This document shows, one piece after another, positions 46,958 through 57,281 of a stretch of 64,000 nucleotides of DNA (its first letter is position 1; the number at the start of each line of letters is the position of its first letter). The notes beneath the pieces are model-generated. The model was given only the letters and a program-made list of their open reading frames with translations, did not search any database and was not told the origin of the DNA. Source of the stretch: Candidozyma auris (Eukaryota; Ascomycota; Pichiomycetes; Serinales; Metschnikowiaceae); contig NC_072818.1 of the NCBI RefSeq assembly GCF_003013715.1, forward strand, positions 248,001-312,000, in the 5' to 3' direction. A program made the position numbers and the translations under genes.

Positions 46958-48182
46958 ATGTTGAGACCTTTTTCCAGAAGCGTATGTATTTCCTAGTTTA
47001 TAAAATTTGGAAGCCGACCTTCACTATAAAGGAGCGTCTCAAACTTCTCCTGTGACACCCCTTAAAATTTTTGCCGTGAATGACCATTGCTCGAAGGTTA
47101 ATGAGAACATTGAGGCTAACTTCTAGGCACGTACTCTTGCAACATTTGCCTCTCCTGAGTCTGTGTTGCCTAAGAAATATGGAGGCACTTATACTGTTAC
47201 TTTAGTTCCAGGTGACGGTATTGGTAAAGAAATCACCGACTCTGTCCAGACTATTTTTAAGGATCAGCGAGTACCTATTGAATGGGAAGTTGTTGATGTC
47301 TCAGGTTTGAGTGAAGACAACCAAGGAGTCACTGAAGCTGTGAATTCTTTGAAAAGGAATAAGGTTGGTTTGAAGGGAATTTTGTATACCCCAACCAATA
47401 AGACCAACAAATCCTTAAATGTCGCATTGAGGAAGGAGTTGGACATCTACGCATCATTAGTCTTGATTAAGAACATTCCAGGTGTAAAATCAAGATTGGA
47501 TGGTATTGATTTTGCATTGGTGAGAGAAAACACTGAAGGTGAATACTCGGGATTAGAACATCAGTCTGTTCCTGGTGTCGTTGAATCCTTGAAAATCATG
47601 ACTAGATTCAAGTCTGAAAGAATTGCAAAATTTGCCTTCGATTTCGCAAAGAAGAACAACAGACAATTGGTTACCGCGATCCACAAAGCAAACATCATGA
47701 AGTTGGGTGATGGATTGTTCAGAACAACTGTCAAAGATGTTGGTCAAGATTACCCTGGTATAGAGGTAAACGATTTGATTGTTGACAATGCTTCAATGCA
47801 AGCAGTGGCCAAGCCTCAGCAATTTGATGTGTTAGTTACTCCCAACTTGTACGGATCGATTCTTTCGAATATTGGTGCCGCGTTGATCGGTGGTCCTGGT
47901 TTGGTTCCAGGTGCGAACTTCGGAAGAGAGTACGCTGTTTTTGAGCCTGGTTGCAGACACGTTGGCTTGGACATCAAGGGTCAGAATACAGCCAACCCAA
48001 CTGCCATGATTTTGTCTGCCTCAATGTTGTTGAGGCATTTGGGATTAAACACTCATGCAGACAAGATTTCGCAAGCTACCTATGATGTCATTGCCGAAGG
48101 AAAGGTGAGAACAAGAGATATCGGTGGTACGTCAACTACCACTGAGTTCACTGATGCTATTTTGGCCAAGTTGAACGCATAG
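46958..48182 (+). CDS. IDH1: NAD-dependent isocitrate dehydrogenase regulatory subunit 1, one intron
   Basis: The long frame starts without an ATG; a short upstream exon supplies it. Exon 1 is 46958-46981 (24 nt), the intron 46982-47126 (145 nt, GTATGT...GCTAAC-TTCTAG) and exon 2 47127-48182. The product (359 aa) starts MLRPFSRSARTLATFAS, a good mitochondrial presequence, followed by VLPKKYGGTYTVTLVPGDGIGKEI. Motifs of the family include GILYTPTNKTNKSLNVALRK, RENTEGEYSGLEHQ and LYGSILSNIGAALIGGPGLVPG. The TCA-cycle enzyme is an octamer of Idh1 and Idh2. Idh1 chains carry the citrate/AMP regulatory site. The PTNKT sequence in place of the Idh2-type PIGKGH identifies subunit 1. Confidence 0.92.
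46982..47126 (+). other. IDH1: IDH1 intron, 145 nt
   Basis: GTATGT follows the 24-nt exon exactly in phase 0. The 3' end GGCTAAC-TTCTAG has a canonical branch site with only 6 nt between it and the splice-site end. Splicing joins AGC to GCA and gives a continuous presequence. Confidence 0.88.
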
Positions 48183-48334
48183 AATCGTTGAACTATATAG
48201 AATCGCATTAAATCAAGAAATGTTACATGTTGAATACTTTTTGATCAAGCCCGTGTTCCTTAAAGACATAGCCTACTTTAGTGATACAACGCATTTGATA
48301 GAAAAGCAGTAACTCGTTTATTCCTGTATGCATT

Positions 48335-48340
48335 TGACTC
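48335..48340. promoter_or_regulatory. TGACTC site upstream of ADE12
   Basis: TGACTC about 135 bp upstream of the ADE12 start (48474). It is one of two such sites in this 290-bp promoter and is a candidate Bas1-Pho2 or Gcn4 site. Confidence 0.5.
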
Positions 48341-48363
48341 CGTCTACTCATACATTGATTGGT

Positions 48364-48370
48364 TGACTCA
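48364..48370. promoter_or_regulatory. TGACTCA site upstream of ADE12
   Basis: A perfect TGACTCA heptamer, the Gcn4 core that also contains the Bas1 hexamer, about 105 bp upstream of the ADE12 ATG and 24 bp from the other site. Confidence 0.55.
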
Positions 48371-48473
48371 TGTGATTCTTATGTGTAGGACAAGTTGAGT
48401 TCAAAAATTTGTCTTGGATAAGATGTGTCGGGCCTCAAAGATTTTCTATTAAGTAAGCATAGGAATATTGCAG

Positions 48474-49763
48474 ATGTGTGATGTCGTGCTAGGCGCCCAA
48501 TGGGGCGATGAAGGCAAGGGTAAATTGGTTGACATCTTGTGTGACGATATCGATGTGTGTGCTAGATGTCAAGGCGGTAATAATGCTGGACACACTATCG
48601 TTGTCAATGACGTGAAGTATGACTTCCATATGCTTCCCTCTGGCTTGATTAATCCCAATTGCCAGAATTTATTAGGATCTGGAGTGGTTATCCATGTGCC
48701 GTCTCTTTTCGAGGAATTAGAGAACTTAGAAAAGAAAGGTTTAAACGGAAGAGATAGGCTCTTTATTTCTTCCCGTGCTCATCTAGTGTTTGATTTCCAC
48801 CAAAGAACCGACAAGTTGAAAGAGGCTGAGCTTTCTGAAACAAAGAAATCCATTGGAACAACTGGAAAGGGTATCGGACCAACGTACTCCACGAAAGCGT
48901 CACGTTCGGGAATAAGAGTGCATCACTTGGTCTCAGATGAGCCTGGTGCATGGGAGGAGTTCACAGTCAGATATCATCGTCTTATTAACTCCAGATACAA
49001 GCGCTATGGAGAGTTCGATTACGATACTGAGGAGGAGCTCAACAGGTATGCGAGATACAAGGAAGCTTTGAGACCGTTTGTAGTTGATTCTATTGACTTC
49101 ATGCAAAACGCGATCAAATCTAACAAAAAAATTCTTGTGGAAGGTGCAAATGCATTGATGCTTGATCTCGATTTTGGAACTTATCCCTATGTCACGTCGT
49201 CCTCAACAGGCATTGGTGGTGTATTGACTGGTCTCGGGATTCCTCCAAGAAGTATACGTAATGTGTATGGTGTTGTGAAAGCATACACAACCAGGGTAGG
49301 GGAGGGACCTTTCCCCACTGAGCAATTAAACGAAATCGGTGAAACATTACAAGACGTTGGCGCTGAATTCGGTGTGACTACTGGAAGGAAGAGGAGATGC
49401 GGTTGGTTGGATTTGGTAGTGTTAAAATATTCCACTGCTATCAACGGATATACGCACCTTAACATCACAAAGTTAGACGTTTTAGATTCCTTTAAGGATA
49501 TCAAGGTTGGTGTGGCTTACTGGCATAAGGGGCAGAAATTAAATTCTTTTCCAGAGGACTTGTTGAAACTTGCAAACGTCGAAGTTGAGTACGTGACTTT
49601 GCCAGGATGGCAAGCCGACATCTCAAAAATCAAAGACTTTGCTGATCTTCCTGCAAACGCAAAGGCATACCTTAAGTTTATCGAGAAATTTTTGGAGGTC
49701 CCAATTAAGTGGGTTGGTGTTGGGCCATCTCGAGATTCGATGTTGCTAAAGGATAGTCTGTAG
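48474..49763 (+). CDS. ADE12: Adenylosuccinate synthetase
   Basis: A complete 429-aa enzyme; I take ATG 48474 ([17 protein letters not shown]), since the longer frame begins with TTG. It couples IMP and aspartate to adenylosuccinate using GTP, the first committed step to AMP. Visible sites are the GDEGKGK phosphate loop (11-17), [10 protein letters not shown] (catalytic His), the IMP loop [17 protein letters not shown], the IMP-binding [20 protein letters not shown] region and the GTP-binding stretch [12 protein letters not shown]. Length is close to the 433 aa of S. cerevisiae. Two TGACTC sites upstream suggest Bas1/Gcn4 control, in line with BAS1 and MTD1 in this window. Confidence 0.96.
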   Translation: MCDVVLGAQWGDEGKGKLVDILCDDIDVCARCQGGNNAGHTIVVNDVKYDFHMLPSGLINPNCQNLLGSGVVIHVPSLFEELENLEKKGLNGRDRLFISSRAHLVFDFHQRTDKLKEAELSETKKSIGTTGKGIGPTYSTKASRSGIRVHHLVSDEPGAWEEFTVRYHRLINSRYKRYGEFDYDTEEELNRYARYKEALRPFVVDSIDFMQNAIKSNKKILVEGANALMLDLDFGTYPYVTSSSTGIGGVLTGLGIPPRSIRNVYGVVKAYTTRVGEGPFPTEQLNEIGETLQDVGAEFGVTTGRKRRCGWLDLVVLKYSTAINGYTHLNITKLDVLDSFKDIKVGVAYWHKGQKLNSFPEDLLKLANVEVEYVTLPGWQADISKIKDFADLPANAKAYLKFIEKFLEVPIKWVGVGPSRDSMLLKDSL

Positions 49764-49865
49764 TTCACATAAGCTCACCAGCTACATAGATTTCACAATC
49801 CATACAGGTGTATCTTGCGCACTTTCATCATACGTAATCTGCGTCCATACTTGACACGTAGTGTG

Positions 49866-51626
49866 ATGGTGTCGAGCAAAATGAACCTGAAGGCCGAAAA
49901 GGAGAAAAAGGGGGCTCTTTCTTGTGTTGATTATATCCTTATATTGTTGAACGTCTCTATGAGGGTGTATTGTGGCTTATTTATGATAATTTCTGACTGT
50001 GATGAAACATACAACTATTGGGAGCCTCTTCATTTTTTGACCCGTGGATTTGGAAAGCAGACATGGGAATACTCTCCTGAATTCTCAATTCGCTCATACT
50101 TCTACCTCATTCCGTACTACCTCATTACGTCGCCTTTGAGAGATTACGTCGCATTAACGCATCATGAGATTCCACCATACTTCTACTTTTATTTTATAAG
50201 GGTCGTTGCTTTGAGCGGATTTACATCTCTATGTGAGATTGTTTGCTTCAAAAGTCTTCGATACAATATTTCTGGTGATGTCGCCAGATGGTTTCTTCTT
50301 ATATCGAGCGTATCAGCAGGAATGGGGCATGCTTCTAGTGCCTTATTGCCTTCATCATACGCTATGGATTGGGTTTTATTAGGAACTTCATTCGCTTTGT
50401 ATTCATTCAAGGGGTCTTATATCAATGGGAGTCATATAAAGTACTCTGTTTTGGCGATAATATCATATTTGACTGGAGGAATAGTAGGTTGGCCCTTTGC
50501 TTTAGCACTCGGAGTGCCCTTTGGCTTATACACTGTATGGGTACATAAAAAAAACTTGGTGATCATCACTCTTCTTTGCGGTGTTTTTACAAGTGTACTC
50601 GTTGCTTGCATCATGATGGTCGACTCCTTTTACTACAAGCAAAATTATGCATTTGTGCCGCTAAACATAGTGCTTTACAATATCTTCTCCAAGAATGGTG
50701 AGGGACCTGAGATTTTTGGAACTGAGCCGTTCACGTATTACCTCAGGAACCTCTTGTTGAATTTCAATGTGCTGTTCATAGCGGCGTACATTGCGTTTTT
50801 GCCTACGTTGAAAGTCAATTCTCATAAACTCGAGAGAATCATATGTGTGATGGCGCCGATATTTATATGGAGTTTTGTCTTCGGCTTTCAGGCGCATAAA
50901 GAAGAAAGATTTTTGTATCCTATATATCCATTGATTGCCATTTCTGCAGCATTCTTCTTTGTTGATCTATTTGGGGTTTTAAGCGAATTTGTGTCCTTCA
51001 AGAGACCAGTCATATTGGGAAAGATATTAGCTGCTTTTATTATCACTGTGATCCTGTGTCTTAGAATAATCAGTCTCGTGGAGAATTATTCTGCCCCGCT
51101 ACATGTTGCAAAAGCCGTGTCTCAATTGTCAGATTTCTACGATCAGTCAGCTACGATCAATGTGTGCACAGGTCGGGAATGGTACCATTTTCCAACTTCA
51201 TTTTTTCTCCCCAAAAATTTTAGATTGCGCTTCGTCAAAAGTAGCTTCGATGGACTTTTGCCTGGCGATTTTCGAGAGGGCGTGCCAATTCAGCACGCAA
51301 CCTCATGTATCCCTATTGGCATGAATGCAAAAAATCAATTTTCGTCAGACAAAGTGGTGGAGTTTGAAGCTTGTGATCTACTCATTGACAACTCCATAAA
51401 GTCAAATACCGCGGTGGGAGATCCAGACGTATGGGTCGATGATAATAATCTAAGACCAGAGTTTGAGATACACTACAGCACAAGGATGATAAATTCTGCG
51501 GCCATCAATGGGGGTATCGGCCGTATCATCCATATACCTCGGCCGTTTCAGCGCCTCGTACCTACGTCCTTAGAGTACATGAATCTTTGCGTCTTAAAAA
51601 TCAAAGATGACAAACAAAAGAGATGA
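49866..51626 (+). CDS. ALG9: Dolichyl-P-Man alpha-1,2-mannosyltransferase Alg9
   Basis: A complete 586-aa polytopic ER protein; the first in-frame ATG is 49866, while the upstream extension has only a TTG. The GT22-family signature DCDETYNYWEPLHFLTRGFG lies in the first luminal loop, with its acidic pair. Later come GQTWEYS-type and HKEERFLYPIYPLI motifs. Some ten hydrophobic spans follow in the first 430 residues, and a luminal-looking C-terminal domain ends the protein. Alg9 adds the alpha-1,2 mannoses that build the Man6 and Man8 lipid-linked oligosaccharides in the ER lumen. The sister enzymes Alg12 and Gpi10 share the fold. The EERFLYPIYP context and length favour Alg9. Confidence 0.88.
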   Translation: MVSSKMNLKAEKEKKGALSCVDYILILLNVSMRVYCGLFMIISDCDETYNYWEPLHFLTRGFGKQTWEYSPEFSIRSYFYLIPYYLITSPLRDYVALTHHEIPPYFYFYFIRVVALSGFTSLCEIVCFKSLRYNISGDVARWFLLISSVSAGMGHASSALLPSSYAMDWVLLGTSFALYSFKGSYINGSHIKYSVLAIISYLTGGIVGWPFALALGVPFGLYTVWVHKKNLVIITLLCGVFTSVLVACIMMVDSFYYKQNYAFVPLNIVLYNIFSKNGEGPEIFGTEPFTYYLRNLLLNFNVLFIAAYIAFLPTLKVNSHKLERIICVMAPIFIWSFVFGFQAHKEERFLYPIYPLIAISAAFFFVDLFGVLSEFVSFKRPVILGKILAAFIITVILCLRIISLVENYSAPLHVAKAVSQLSDFYDQSATINVCTGREWYHFPTSFFLPKNFRLRFVKSSFDGLLPGDFREGVPIQHATSCIPIGMNAKNQFSSDKVVEFEACDLLIDNSIKSNTAVGDPDVWVDDNNLRPEFEIHYSTRMINSAAINGGIGRIIHIPRPFQRLVPTSLEYMNLCVLKIKDDKQKR

Positions 51627-51802
51627 TTTCATACGTCACATTGTATATATACCACATTTTTCATCTTCCTAGCATGTATCTGTCGGACAGTCTTGATGAA
51701 GTCAATGACTCGCTTTTCGATGATGTTAACATGTGAGCTACTAAGAGATGTTATTCTGAGTACATTTACCATCGATACGTAGCAGCAATTTTCGTAAAAT
51801 GT

Positions 51803-52243
51803 TCATAATTCATCCTCAAAGTATTCATCCAATGCAGCCTTCGATTCCGCAAAGCCGGTCTTTGCCTTGTTCACTGCGTCTCGAATAAGATGAATCCAAA
51901 AGTCATCGGAGTTTTCATCAGTGGGAATATCGGGTTTGAAATTATCGCAATTGACACGATGACCGTAATTTTGAATACGTTCACACTGAGACGAAATTTT
52001 CTTCAAGCCCAAAGCTGCCGCCGAGCCTTTTAGATAATGCCCCAATGAGGATAGTTTTTCCAAATTCTTAGTCACCAAGTTATCATCAATTTCTTCCGCT
52101 GTATCTTTGAACTGGTTCACAAATGTTTGGCACAATCCTTTTGAAAACTCTTCCTCGTCCTCATCCATCGCTACGAGCTCGGAGAAGACTGACCATTCCA
52201 CGAGTCCACTCTTTTCCAACTTTTCCTTTTGCTCCTGACTCAT
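51803..52243 (-). CDS. YPD1: Histidine phosphotransfer protein Ypd1
   Basis: A complete 146-aa HPt domain protein. The phosphorylated His is His69 in SSLGHYLKGSAAALGL (66-80), with the conserved Lys72 and Gly73 as in S. cerevisiae (His64, Lys67, Gly68). Upstream acidic residues DEDEEEF and QFKDTAEEID form the first helices. Ypd1 relays phosphate from the Sln1-type sensor kinase to Ssk1 (HOG pathway) and Skn7, and in CTG-clade yeasts also from other histidine kinases such as Nik1 and Chk1. It is essential in S. cerevisiae. Confidence 0.92.
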   Translation of the reverse strand: MSQEQKEKLEKSGLVEWSVFSELVAMDEDEEEFSKGLCQTFVNQFKDTAEEIDDNLVTKNLEKLSSLGHYLKGSAAALGLKKISSQCERIQNYGHRVNCDNFKPDIPTDENSDDFWIHLIRDAVNKAKTGFAESKAALDEYFEDEL

Positions 52244-52476
52244 TATATCGATATCTAAATATTCAAGTTGGAACTGCTATAATATCAGCTAGCGTTTATT
52301 TTTAATACAGTAACGAATGAAATTTCTATTCTTGCGAGTAGGGCGACTTCTTCAGCACTTCGTGTTGGTGCACTCTCAGCCTAACGAGATTCTCAAAGGA
52401 GGACAGAGAAGTCACGTGTGTAATATACACACCAGTGACATCATTTGATCCCCACGAACGTCAAGCGGAACCCAAG

Positions 52477-53400
52477 CTAGACATTGCATAGTTCATACAA
52501 GTCACCTAGTTTATTAGCGTAGTATGTTGGAGACTCCTCTATAGGAAGTTCAGACAAAGTCTCCAGCGACTCAATTCCGGTGAGCACCAAGAGAGTATCC
52601 AAACCGTTTTCCCTACCAAACTTCATGTCGGTGTTTAATCTATCCCCAATCATTAGTCCTTTCTTTGGGTTAGCTCTCAAATCTTGATTCGCCGCCATGA
52701 TGGATTGCATCATAGATGGGTTTGGTTTTCCGCATACCGCATCAGGCTTACGACCACTAGCATACGCCACCGCGTTTATGATAGCACCGGCGCCCATCAT
52801 GAGTTTCCCTTTCATGGGAAATGTAGAGTCGATATTCGTTGCGATGAAAGGTATGCTTTTTTTGTCCTTTAGTAAATATTGGGTAGTCAAGGATAATTTC
52901 AAGTAGTTGAGGTTGAAAGTCAACCCAGCAATTACTGCGCCCACGTCGTTATCTAAATGCATAAAGCGCTCATCATTGGCGTCGAAAGTATCAGTCATTG
53001 CCAATTCTGGATCAGTTCCACCTAGAGTTGAATATCCAAGTTCATGAAGCTCTTTTTCGATTCCATTCTCACCCAAGACCCAAACTTTCTTGCTCTTCGA
53101 AAGCTTCAAAATGTGCAGAATATACACAGCTGAGGCAAACGAAGAGCCAAAAATTTCCTCTTTCTTCACTTCTTGTATTCCCATACCTTCGAATTTTTTC
53201 ACGTAATCCGACCTTGCCTTTGTTGAATTATTGGTTACAAATATGATTTTTTTTTTAGCTTTTCTCAAAAGATCCAATGTCTCCTTCACTGAAGGTAAGA
53301 GATGATCACCAAGCCACAAAACGCCATCGCAATCAAATAGAAAATATTCATACTTGTCGATGATTTCATGAGCTTGCGCCTTAGTGGTGATTGGAGGCAT
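52477..53400 (-). CDS. PHO13: HAD-type phosphoglycolate/4-nitrophenyl phosphatase Pho13
   Basis: A complete 307-aa enzyme. HAD motif I is LFDCDGVLWLG (Asp23 nucleophile, Asp25), motif II IIFVTNNSTKAR, and the later acidic motif LMIGDRLNTDMKFG. The cap domain (about 95-220) contains GVIAGLTFNLNYLKLSL. The GDRLNTD sequence and the DCDGVLW start are typical of fungal Pho13 and mammalian phosphoglycolate phosphatase, which clear toxic side products of glycolysis such as 2-phosphoglycolate or 4-phosphoerythronate. It is a metabolite-repair enzyme of the cytosol. Confidence 0.92.
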   Translation of the reverse strand: MPPITTKAQAHEIIDKYEYFLFDCDGVLWLGDHLLPSVKETLDLLRKAKKKIIFVTNNSTKARSDYVKKFEGMGIQEVKKEEIFGSSFASAVYILHILKLSKSKKVWVLGENGIEKELHELGYSTLGGTDPELAMTDTFDANDERFMHLDNDVGAVIAGLTFNLNYLKLSLTTQYLLKDKKSIPFIATNIDSTFPMKGKLMMGAGAIINAVAYASGRKPDAVCGKPNPSMMQSIMAANQDLRANPKKGLMIGDRLNTDMKFGRENGLDTLLVLTGIESLETLSELPIEESPTYYANKLGDLYELCNV

Positions 53401-53639
53401 GTCTAAGTTGTTTTAAAGAGTATAATCACTTTCGCGTTCAAATATTCGCTCGTTAGATTACAAATTGGCGGCAAGGACTGATCGTCGGAACCTCAACTAC
53501 TCCCAAACTATAATGAATTCTTGTAAAAGGTTGCATTATGAAGCGTGCTCCGATCATATATGAGCAAATACCGGAAGAGGCGGACTACGTAAGTCACAAC
53601 AATTTCTGTGTGGATAGACTTTGGGAAGCTATTTAAAAA

Positions 53640-54026
53640 TTAATGTTTAGACGGCTCGACACCAGCTGTGTATTGAGGTAATCTATGCTTGGTGTCATCA
53701 TTATAGATTCTCTCCTCGAATTTAGCCCTATCAGAGGGTGACATGGTCGACGCAACCTTCTCGCGTCTCTTGAGTTCCGAAAAGTATCTCCTCGCTAAGT
53801 GTCTATCTTCTTCAGCACGTAATAATGGCTCAAGCGAGAATCTCGCCCATTGCTTCTCTCTTGCGAGTTCTCTCTGCTCGTCAACACCCTTGTAAAATCG
53901 GTAAAATCCGAAGGCAATGATACCGGTGATACCCCAAAAGTAAATACTGGGTCTAAATCCTCTTGAAGGTATGTTCCTTTTCCATTGGATAGGTTGATAT
54001 CCACCTATTGGGGGAAGATCTTGCAT
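53640..54026 (-). CDS. NDUFA13: Mitochondrial complex I subunit NDUFA13 (GRIM-19 / B16.6)
   Basis: A complete 128-aa protein. The start MQDLPPIGGYQPIQWKRNIPSRGFRP is the family signature, followed by one membrane span (about 28-47) and an amphipathic Arg/Glu-rich helix. It is an accessory subunit anchoring the membrane arm near the Q module. S. cerevisiae has no complex I, so this gene shows a lineage with proton-pumping NADH dehydrogenase. FUN12 starts further away on the same strand; the spacer contains a plus-strand short ORF with a GTAAGT. Confidence 0.92.
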   Translation of the reverse strand: MQDLPPIGGYQPIQWKRNIPSRGFRPSIYFWGITGIIAFGFYRFYKGVDEQRELAREKQWARFSLEPLLRAEEDRHLARRYFSELKRREKVASTMSPSDRAKFEERIYNDDTKHRLPQYTAGVEPSKH

Positions 54027-54137
54027 GACGAGTTTTTAACTAGTGAGAGATTTCTTCACTTGGTTACTTTGTGCGCATTGAAATAGTTTTTATTGGTTCG
54101 CGCTGCTCTCCTAAAATGTGAAAGCCGCTTTAACTAA

Positions 54138-57086
54138 TTACTTGATATCAAATATGGGCTTCAATTTTTTAATGAGAAGCCAATCATCTCTCAGTACAGA
54201 GTCACGGAAAGCGGGATCTTTCAAAGTATCAATTGAACGTCTTGAAATCAAAGAATACAAGTTATCAGATTCATCGACGTGCCTACCCCAGGTGGGTTGT
54301 GCACTAGAGGGATTTTCCAATCTCATCGCAACACCGGCGGCTGTTTGTCCCTTCTTGACAATATCTGTAGACTTGTGGTTAACCTCAAGTGAAACAACTT
54401 TACCCAAAACTAATATATTTGGAGTACCAGTAGTCGGATCCTTCTTCACGGCACATATTGGCGTACCTATACGAACGGCGCCCTCCACGACATCAACACC
54501 AATAATCATTGGATTACGCTTGTTGATGATCTGGATTGTCTTCAAAACGCAAGGAAGCACCGCATACTCCATGAACTCTTTCCTCCTTGCTTCTAGCAAT
54601 TTGGCTTGATATGCTGTGAAAGCATCAAACAAATGGTAAATAATATCAGCATTAAAGATTTTCACGTTTTGCTCCTCAGCATATTGCTCCGCTTCCTTAT
54701 CTATTTTAACATCGAAGCACAACATTACAGCGAGTTCTGGAGCTTTCTCAAGCATGGCAGTTGCCTTCATGACATCACGCTTGTAAACAGGGCCCAATCC
54801 AATAGACATAACTGGAATCTTCATATCCTTCAAAAAGTCAAGTAAGGCCTCAAGAGATCCCAACGTTGATGCTTGAACAACCACACCTCTACCAGAAGTA
54901 TCCACTGAGTCCAATAAACCTGTTAAGTCGTCCATGACCTCCTCCATAAGCTCATCCTCGTCATCTTCCGGACCGACAACAAGTAAACGAGAGCCGGCAA
55001 CAGCTTTCTCCAAATCATTCGCGGCGATTTTTACTCCCAAGGCAGCTTTCACCTCCTTGTGATGGACGTATTCTGATTTTATACGCAACTCACGAGAAGG
55101 GGGTGGCGTAAGCAAAGCTCTTATGTTAGTCGCGATGGGACCATTTAAACCACAAAGTACGACTCTGTCACCCTCGCGCAATATACCATTGGAGAGAACA
55201 ACATCAATTGTATAACCGAAGCCCTCAACAACTTTGACCTCCAAAATAGTTGCAGCGACCTTGGACAAATACATTAATTGCTTGGACATACGCTTCTGTG
55301 TGAGCTCAAGCAACAACCACAAAAGATCTGGGACTCCCTCTCCTGTGACAGCAGAGGTAGGCACGATCGACACGTATTTGGACATGTTTTTGTTTTGAAA
55401 GTAGAGTTCAGAATTCAATCCTTGTTCTGCGAGAGCAAGTTTGATTTGCTCGTATCTGTTCACAAACTCACTTTGTACAGCTTTGCTTTGCTTAGCAAAC
55501 GAGTCACGGAAAGAATTATTTGGTACATCCTTCCAATCATAGAGCCGGTCAATCTTGTTGAGCGCAACGACAAAAGGTGCTTTACGGTCTCTCAAGAGTC
55601 GGATAGACTCTAGAGTCTGTTGCTCTAATCCATGCATAATATCAATGACTAAAATCGCGATATTACAAAGCGAAGATCCACGAGATCTTAAATTAGTAAA
55701 TGACTCGTGGCCGGGGGTGTCAATGATCAATAGACCAGGAACTTCAAAAAATTGCTTCTCGTACTGGGCCATAACTGCAGTCTTCTGCTTTATAGCATCG
55801 ACAGGGAAGTAGGTGGCACCAATTTGTTGAGTAATGCCTCCAGCCTCACCACCTTGAACGTTCGTTTGACGAATTTTATCCAATAACTTTGTCTTTCCTG
55901 TGTCAACATGACCGAGAATACAGCATATTGGGGAACGCAACTCTTTGCCCGACGCCTGACTGTTCTTATCATTTGCAGTGTGCGATAATTCGGCTGGCTT
56001 TGGCGAACCCTTCTTTTCCTTGAATTCCTCGCTGACACTGTCTGGATTCACCTTTTCAGGCTCCGCCTTCAATGGTGGTTTCACTTCTTCTTCAGGCGAG
56101 TCGAATGTATCAGCAGTAACATTGTCATTTGTAGAATTCTGTTCCTCACTCTCCTGCAAGTTGACTTCATCTTCATCGAGCATTTGTTCCCAAGTATCAA
56201 AAACGTCTTCCCCATCAGCCTTTTGGTCACTCTTACTGACCTCGGAATCAGCCGGTTTCGACTTGGTCGACTTTTTCTTCGAATAGACAACTCGTTTCGG
56301 CTTAACTGTCTTCTCTTTCTTTTCCAAACCAGCAACACTGATTCCATCGCCTTGTAAGAGTAACTCACGACGACGTTCCTGTAACTTCTTCTCTTCCCTT
56401 TGTTTTTTTGAAAGAAGTTTTCCCTCGGCCTTTAGTTTTTCTTTTCTCAAACGGTCTCTTTCTCTTTTCGCTTCGCGAGCAGCCTCCGCCTCTGCCTCTC
56501 TTTCAGCGGCACTTCTTTCCGCATCGAGCCTTCGTTGTTCCTCCTCTTCCTCAAGACGCCGTTGTTCTTCCTCCATTTGCTTTTTGAGCTCTAATTGCTT
56601 CCTAAGAGCTGCAATTCCAGCAGGTGCCTTCTTGCCTTTCTTCGCTGGTGCTTTGGCCGGAGCACTATCTTGTGACTCAGACGATAGCTTTTCTTGATCT
56701 GAAGCTCTCTTCTCCGCATTGATAGCGGCTTGCTGTTTGTTAGCTTCTTTTATCTGTTCTTTCTTGGCTGCTTGTTCTGCTTTCTTCTTCGCAGCAGCTT
56801 CCTTTTTAGCTTGCTTCTCTGCTTCCTTCTTCAATTTTTCCTTCTCTTTCTTGCTCAATATTCTTGGACCATCCTTCTTCTCCTTTTCCTCTTTCTCCTT
56901 AGCTTCCCTTTTCTTTTTGGAACTCCGGATAGAGCTGAGAAAATCATCAGCTTCAGGAGCTTCATTTTCGTCTGCCGGCTCTGCAGAAAACTCTTTTATT
57001 GAGGTGTCAGTGACTTGCTCGCCTTCAATTTCTTCGTCCCAAAAGTCCCCGCCTGCTTTCGCTCCTTTTTTTGACTTCTTTGCCAT
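54138..57086 (-). CDS. FUN12: Translation initiation factor eIF5B
   Basis: A complete 982-aa GTPase; I take ATG 57086, because the frame extends one codon further only by a GTG. The N-terminal 370 residues are Lys/Glu-rich and coiled-coil-like ([20 protein letters not shown] type). The GTPase core has G1 GHVDTGKT (about 391-398), [13 protein letters not shown]3 DTPGHE and G4 NKIDRLYDW. Domains II-IV follow, with [19 protein letters not shown] and the GMRLEN... end. eIF5B joins the 60S subunit to the initiation complex and leaves after GTP hydrolysis. Divergent from RBG1, 195 bp apart. Confidence 0.95.
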   Translation of the reverse strand: MAKKSKKGAKAGGDFWDEEIEGEQVTDTSIKEFSAEPADENEAPEADDFLSSIRSSKKKREAKEKEEKEKKDGPRILSKKEKEKLKKEAEKQAKKEAAAKKKAEQAAKKEQIKEANKQQAAINAEKRASDQEKLSSESQDSAPAKAPAKKGKKAPAGIAALRKQLELKKQMEEEQRRLEEEEEQRRLDAERSAAEREAEAEAAREAKRERDRLRKEKLKAEGKLLSKKQREEKKLQERRRELLLQGDGISVAGLEKKEKTVKPKRVVYSKKKSTKSKPADSEVSKSDQKADGEDVFDTWEQMLDEDEVNLQESEEQNSTNDNVTADTFDSPEEEVKPPLKAEPEKVNPDSVSEEFKEKKGSPKPAELSHTANDKNSQASGKELRSPICCILGHVDTGKTKLLDKIRQTNVQGGEAGGITQQIGATYFPVDAIKQKTAVMAQYEKQFFEVPGLLIIDTPGHESFTNLRSRGSSLCNIAILVIDIMHGLEQQTLESIRLLRDRKAPFVVALNKIDRLYDWKDVPNNSFRDSFAKQSKAVQSEFVNRYEQIKLALAEQGLNSELYFQNKNMSKYVSIVPTSAVTGEGVPDLLWLLLELTQKRMSKQLMYLSKVAATILEVKVVEGFGYTIDVVLSNGILREGDRVVLCGLNGPIATNIRALLTPPPSRELRIKSEYVHHKEVKAALGVKIAANDLEKAVAGSRLLVVGPEDDEDELMEEVMDDLTGLLDSVDTSGRGVVVQASTLGSLEALLDFLKDMKIPVMSIGLGPVYKRDVMKATAMLEKAPELAVMLCFDVKIDKEAEQYAEEQNVKIFNADIIYHLFDAFTAYQAKLLEARRKEFMEYAVLPCVLKTIQIINKRNPMIIGVDVVEGAVRIGTPICAVKKDPTTGTPNILVLGKVVSLEVNHKSTDIVKKGQTAAGVAMRLENPSSAQPTWGRHVDESDNLYSLISRRSIDTLKDPAFRDSVLRDDWLLIKKLKPIFDIK

Positions 57087-57281
57087 CACTTGATGTATAT
57101 GTCCTCCTTTTCCCAGAGGTCTTGTATCAATTTTTTAAGCAGAGCCGGTTGGTACACTACTCGCTTGTATTACGTAGTGCGCCTACTGTCAAAATTTTAC
57201 GCTTCACTACGACAAATCGGAAGTCACTTGCTTACAGATAGGCGACAGATTGAAGCTAGCTTTACAGATTTGTTTATTAAA

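Noticed and set aside
51674..51736. 20-codon ORF beginning MYLSDSLDEVND
   Set aside because: Very short, lies in the ALG9/YPD1 3' spacer, and the GTGAGC nearby has no matching 3' splice site with an open frame.
57090..57281. 64-residue N-terminal extension of RBG1
   Set aside because: It begins in the FUN12 start region, is not similar to Rbg1, and the internal ATG at 57282 gives the usual length and sequence.
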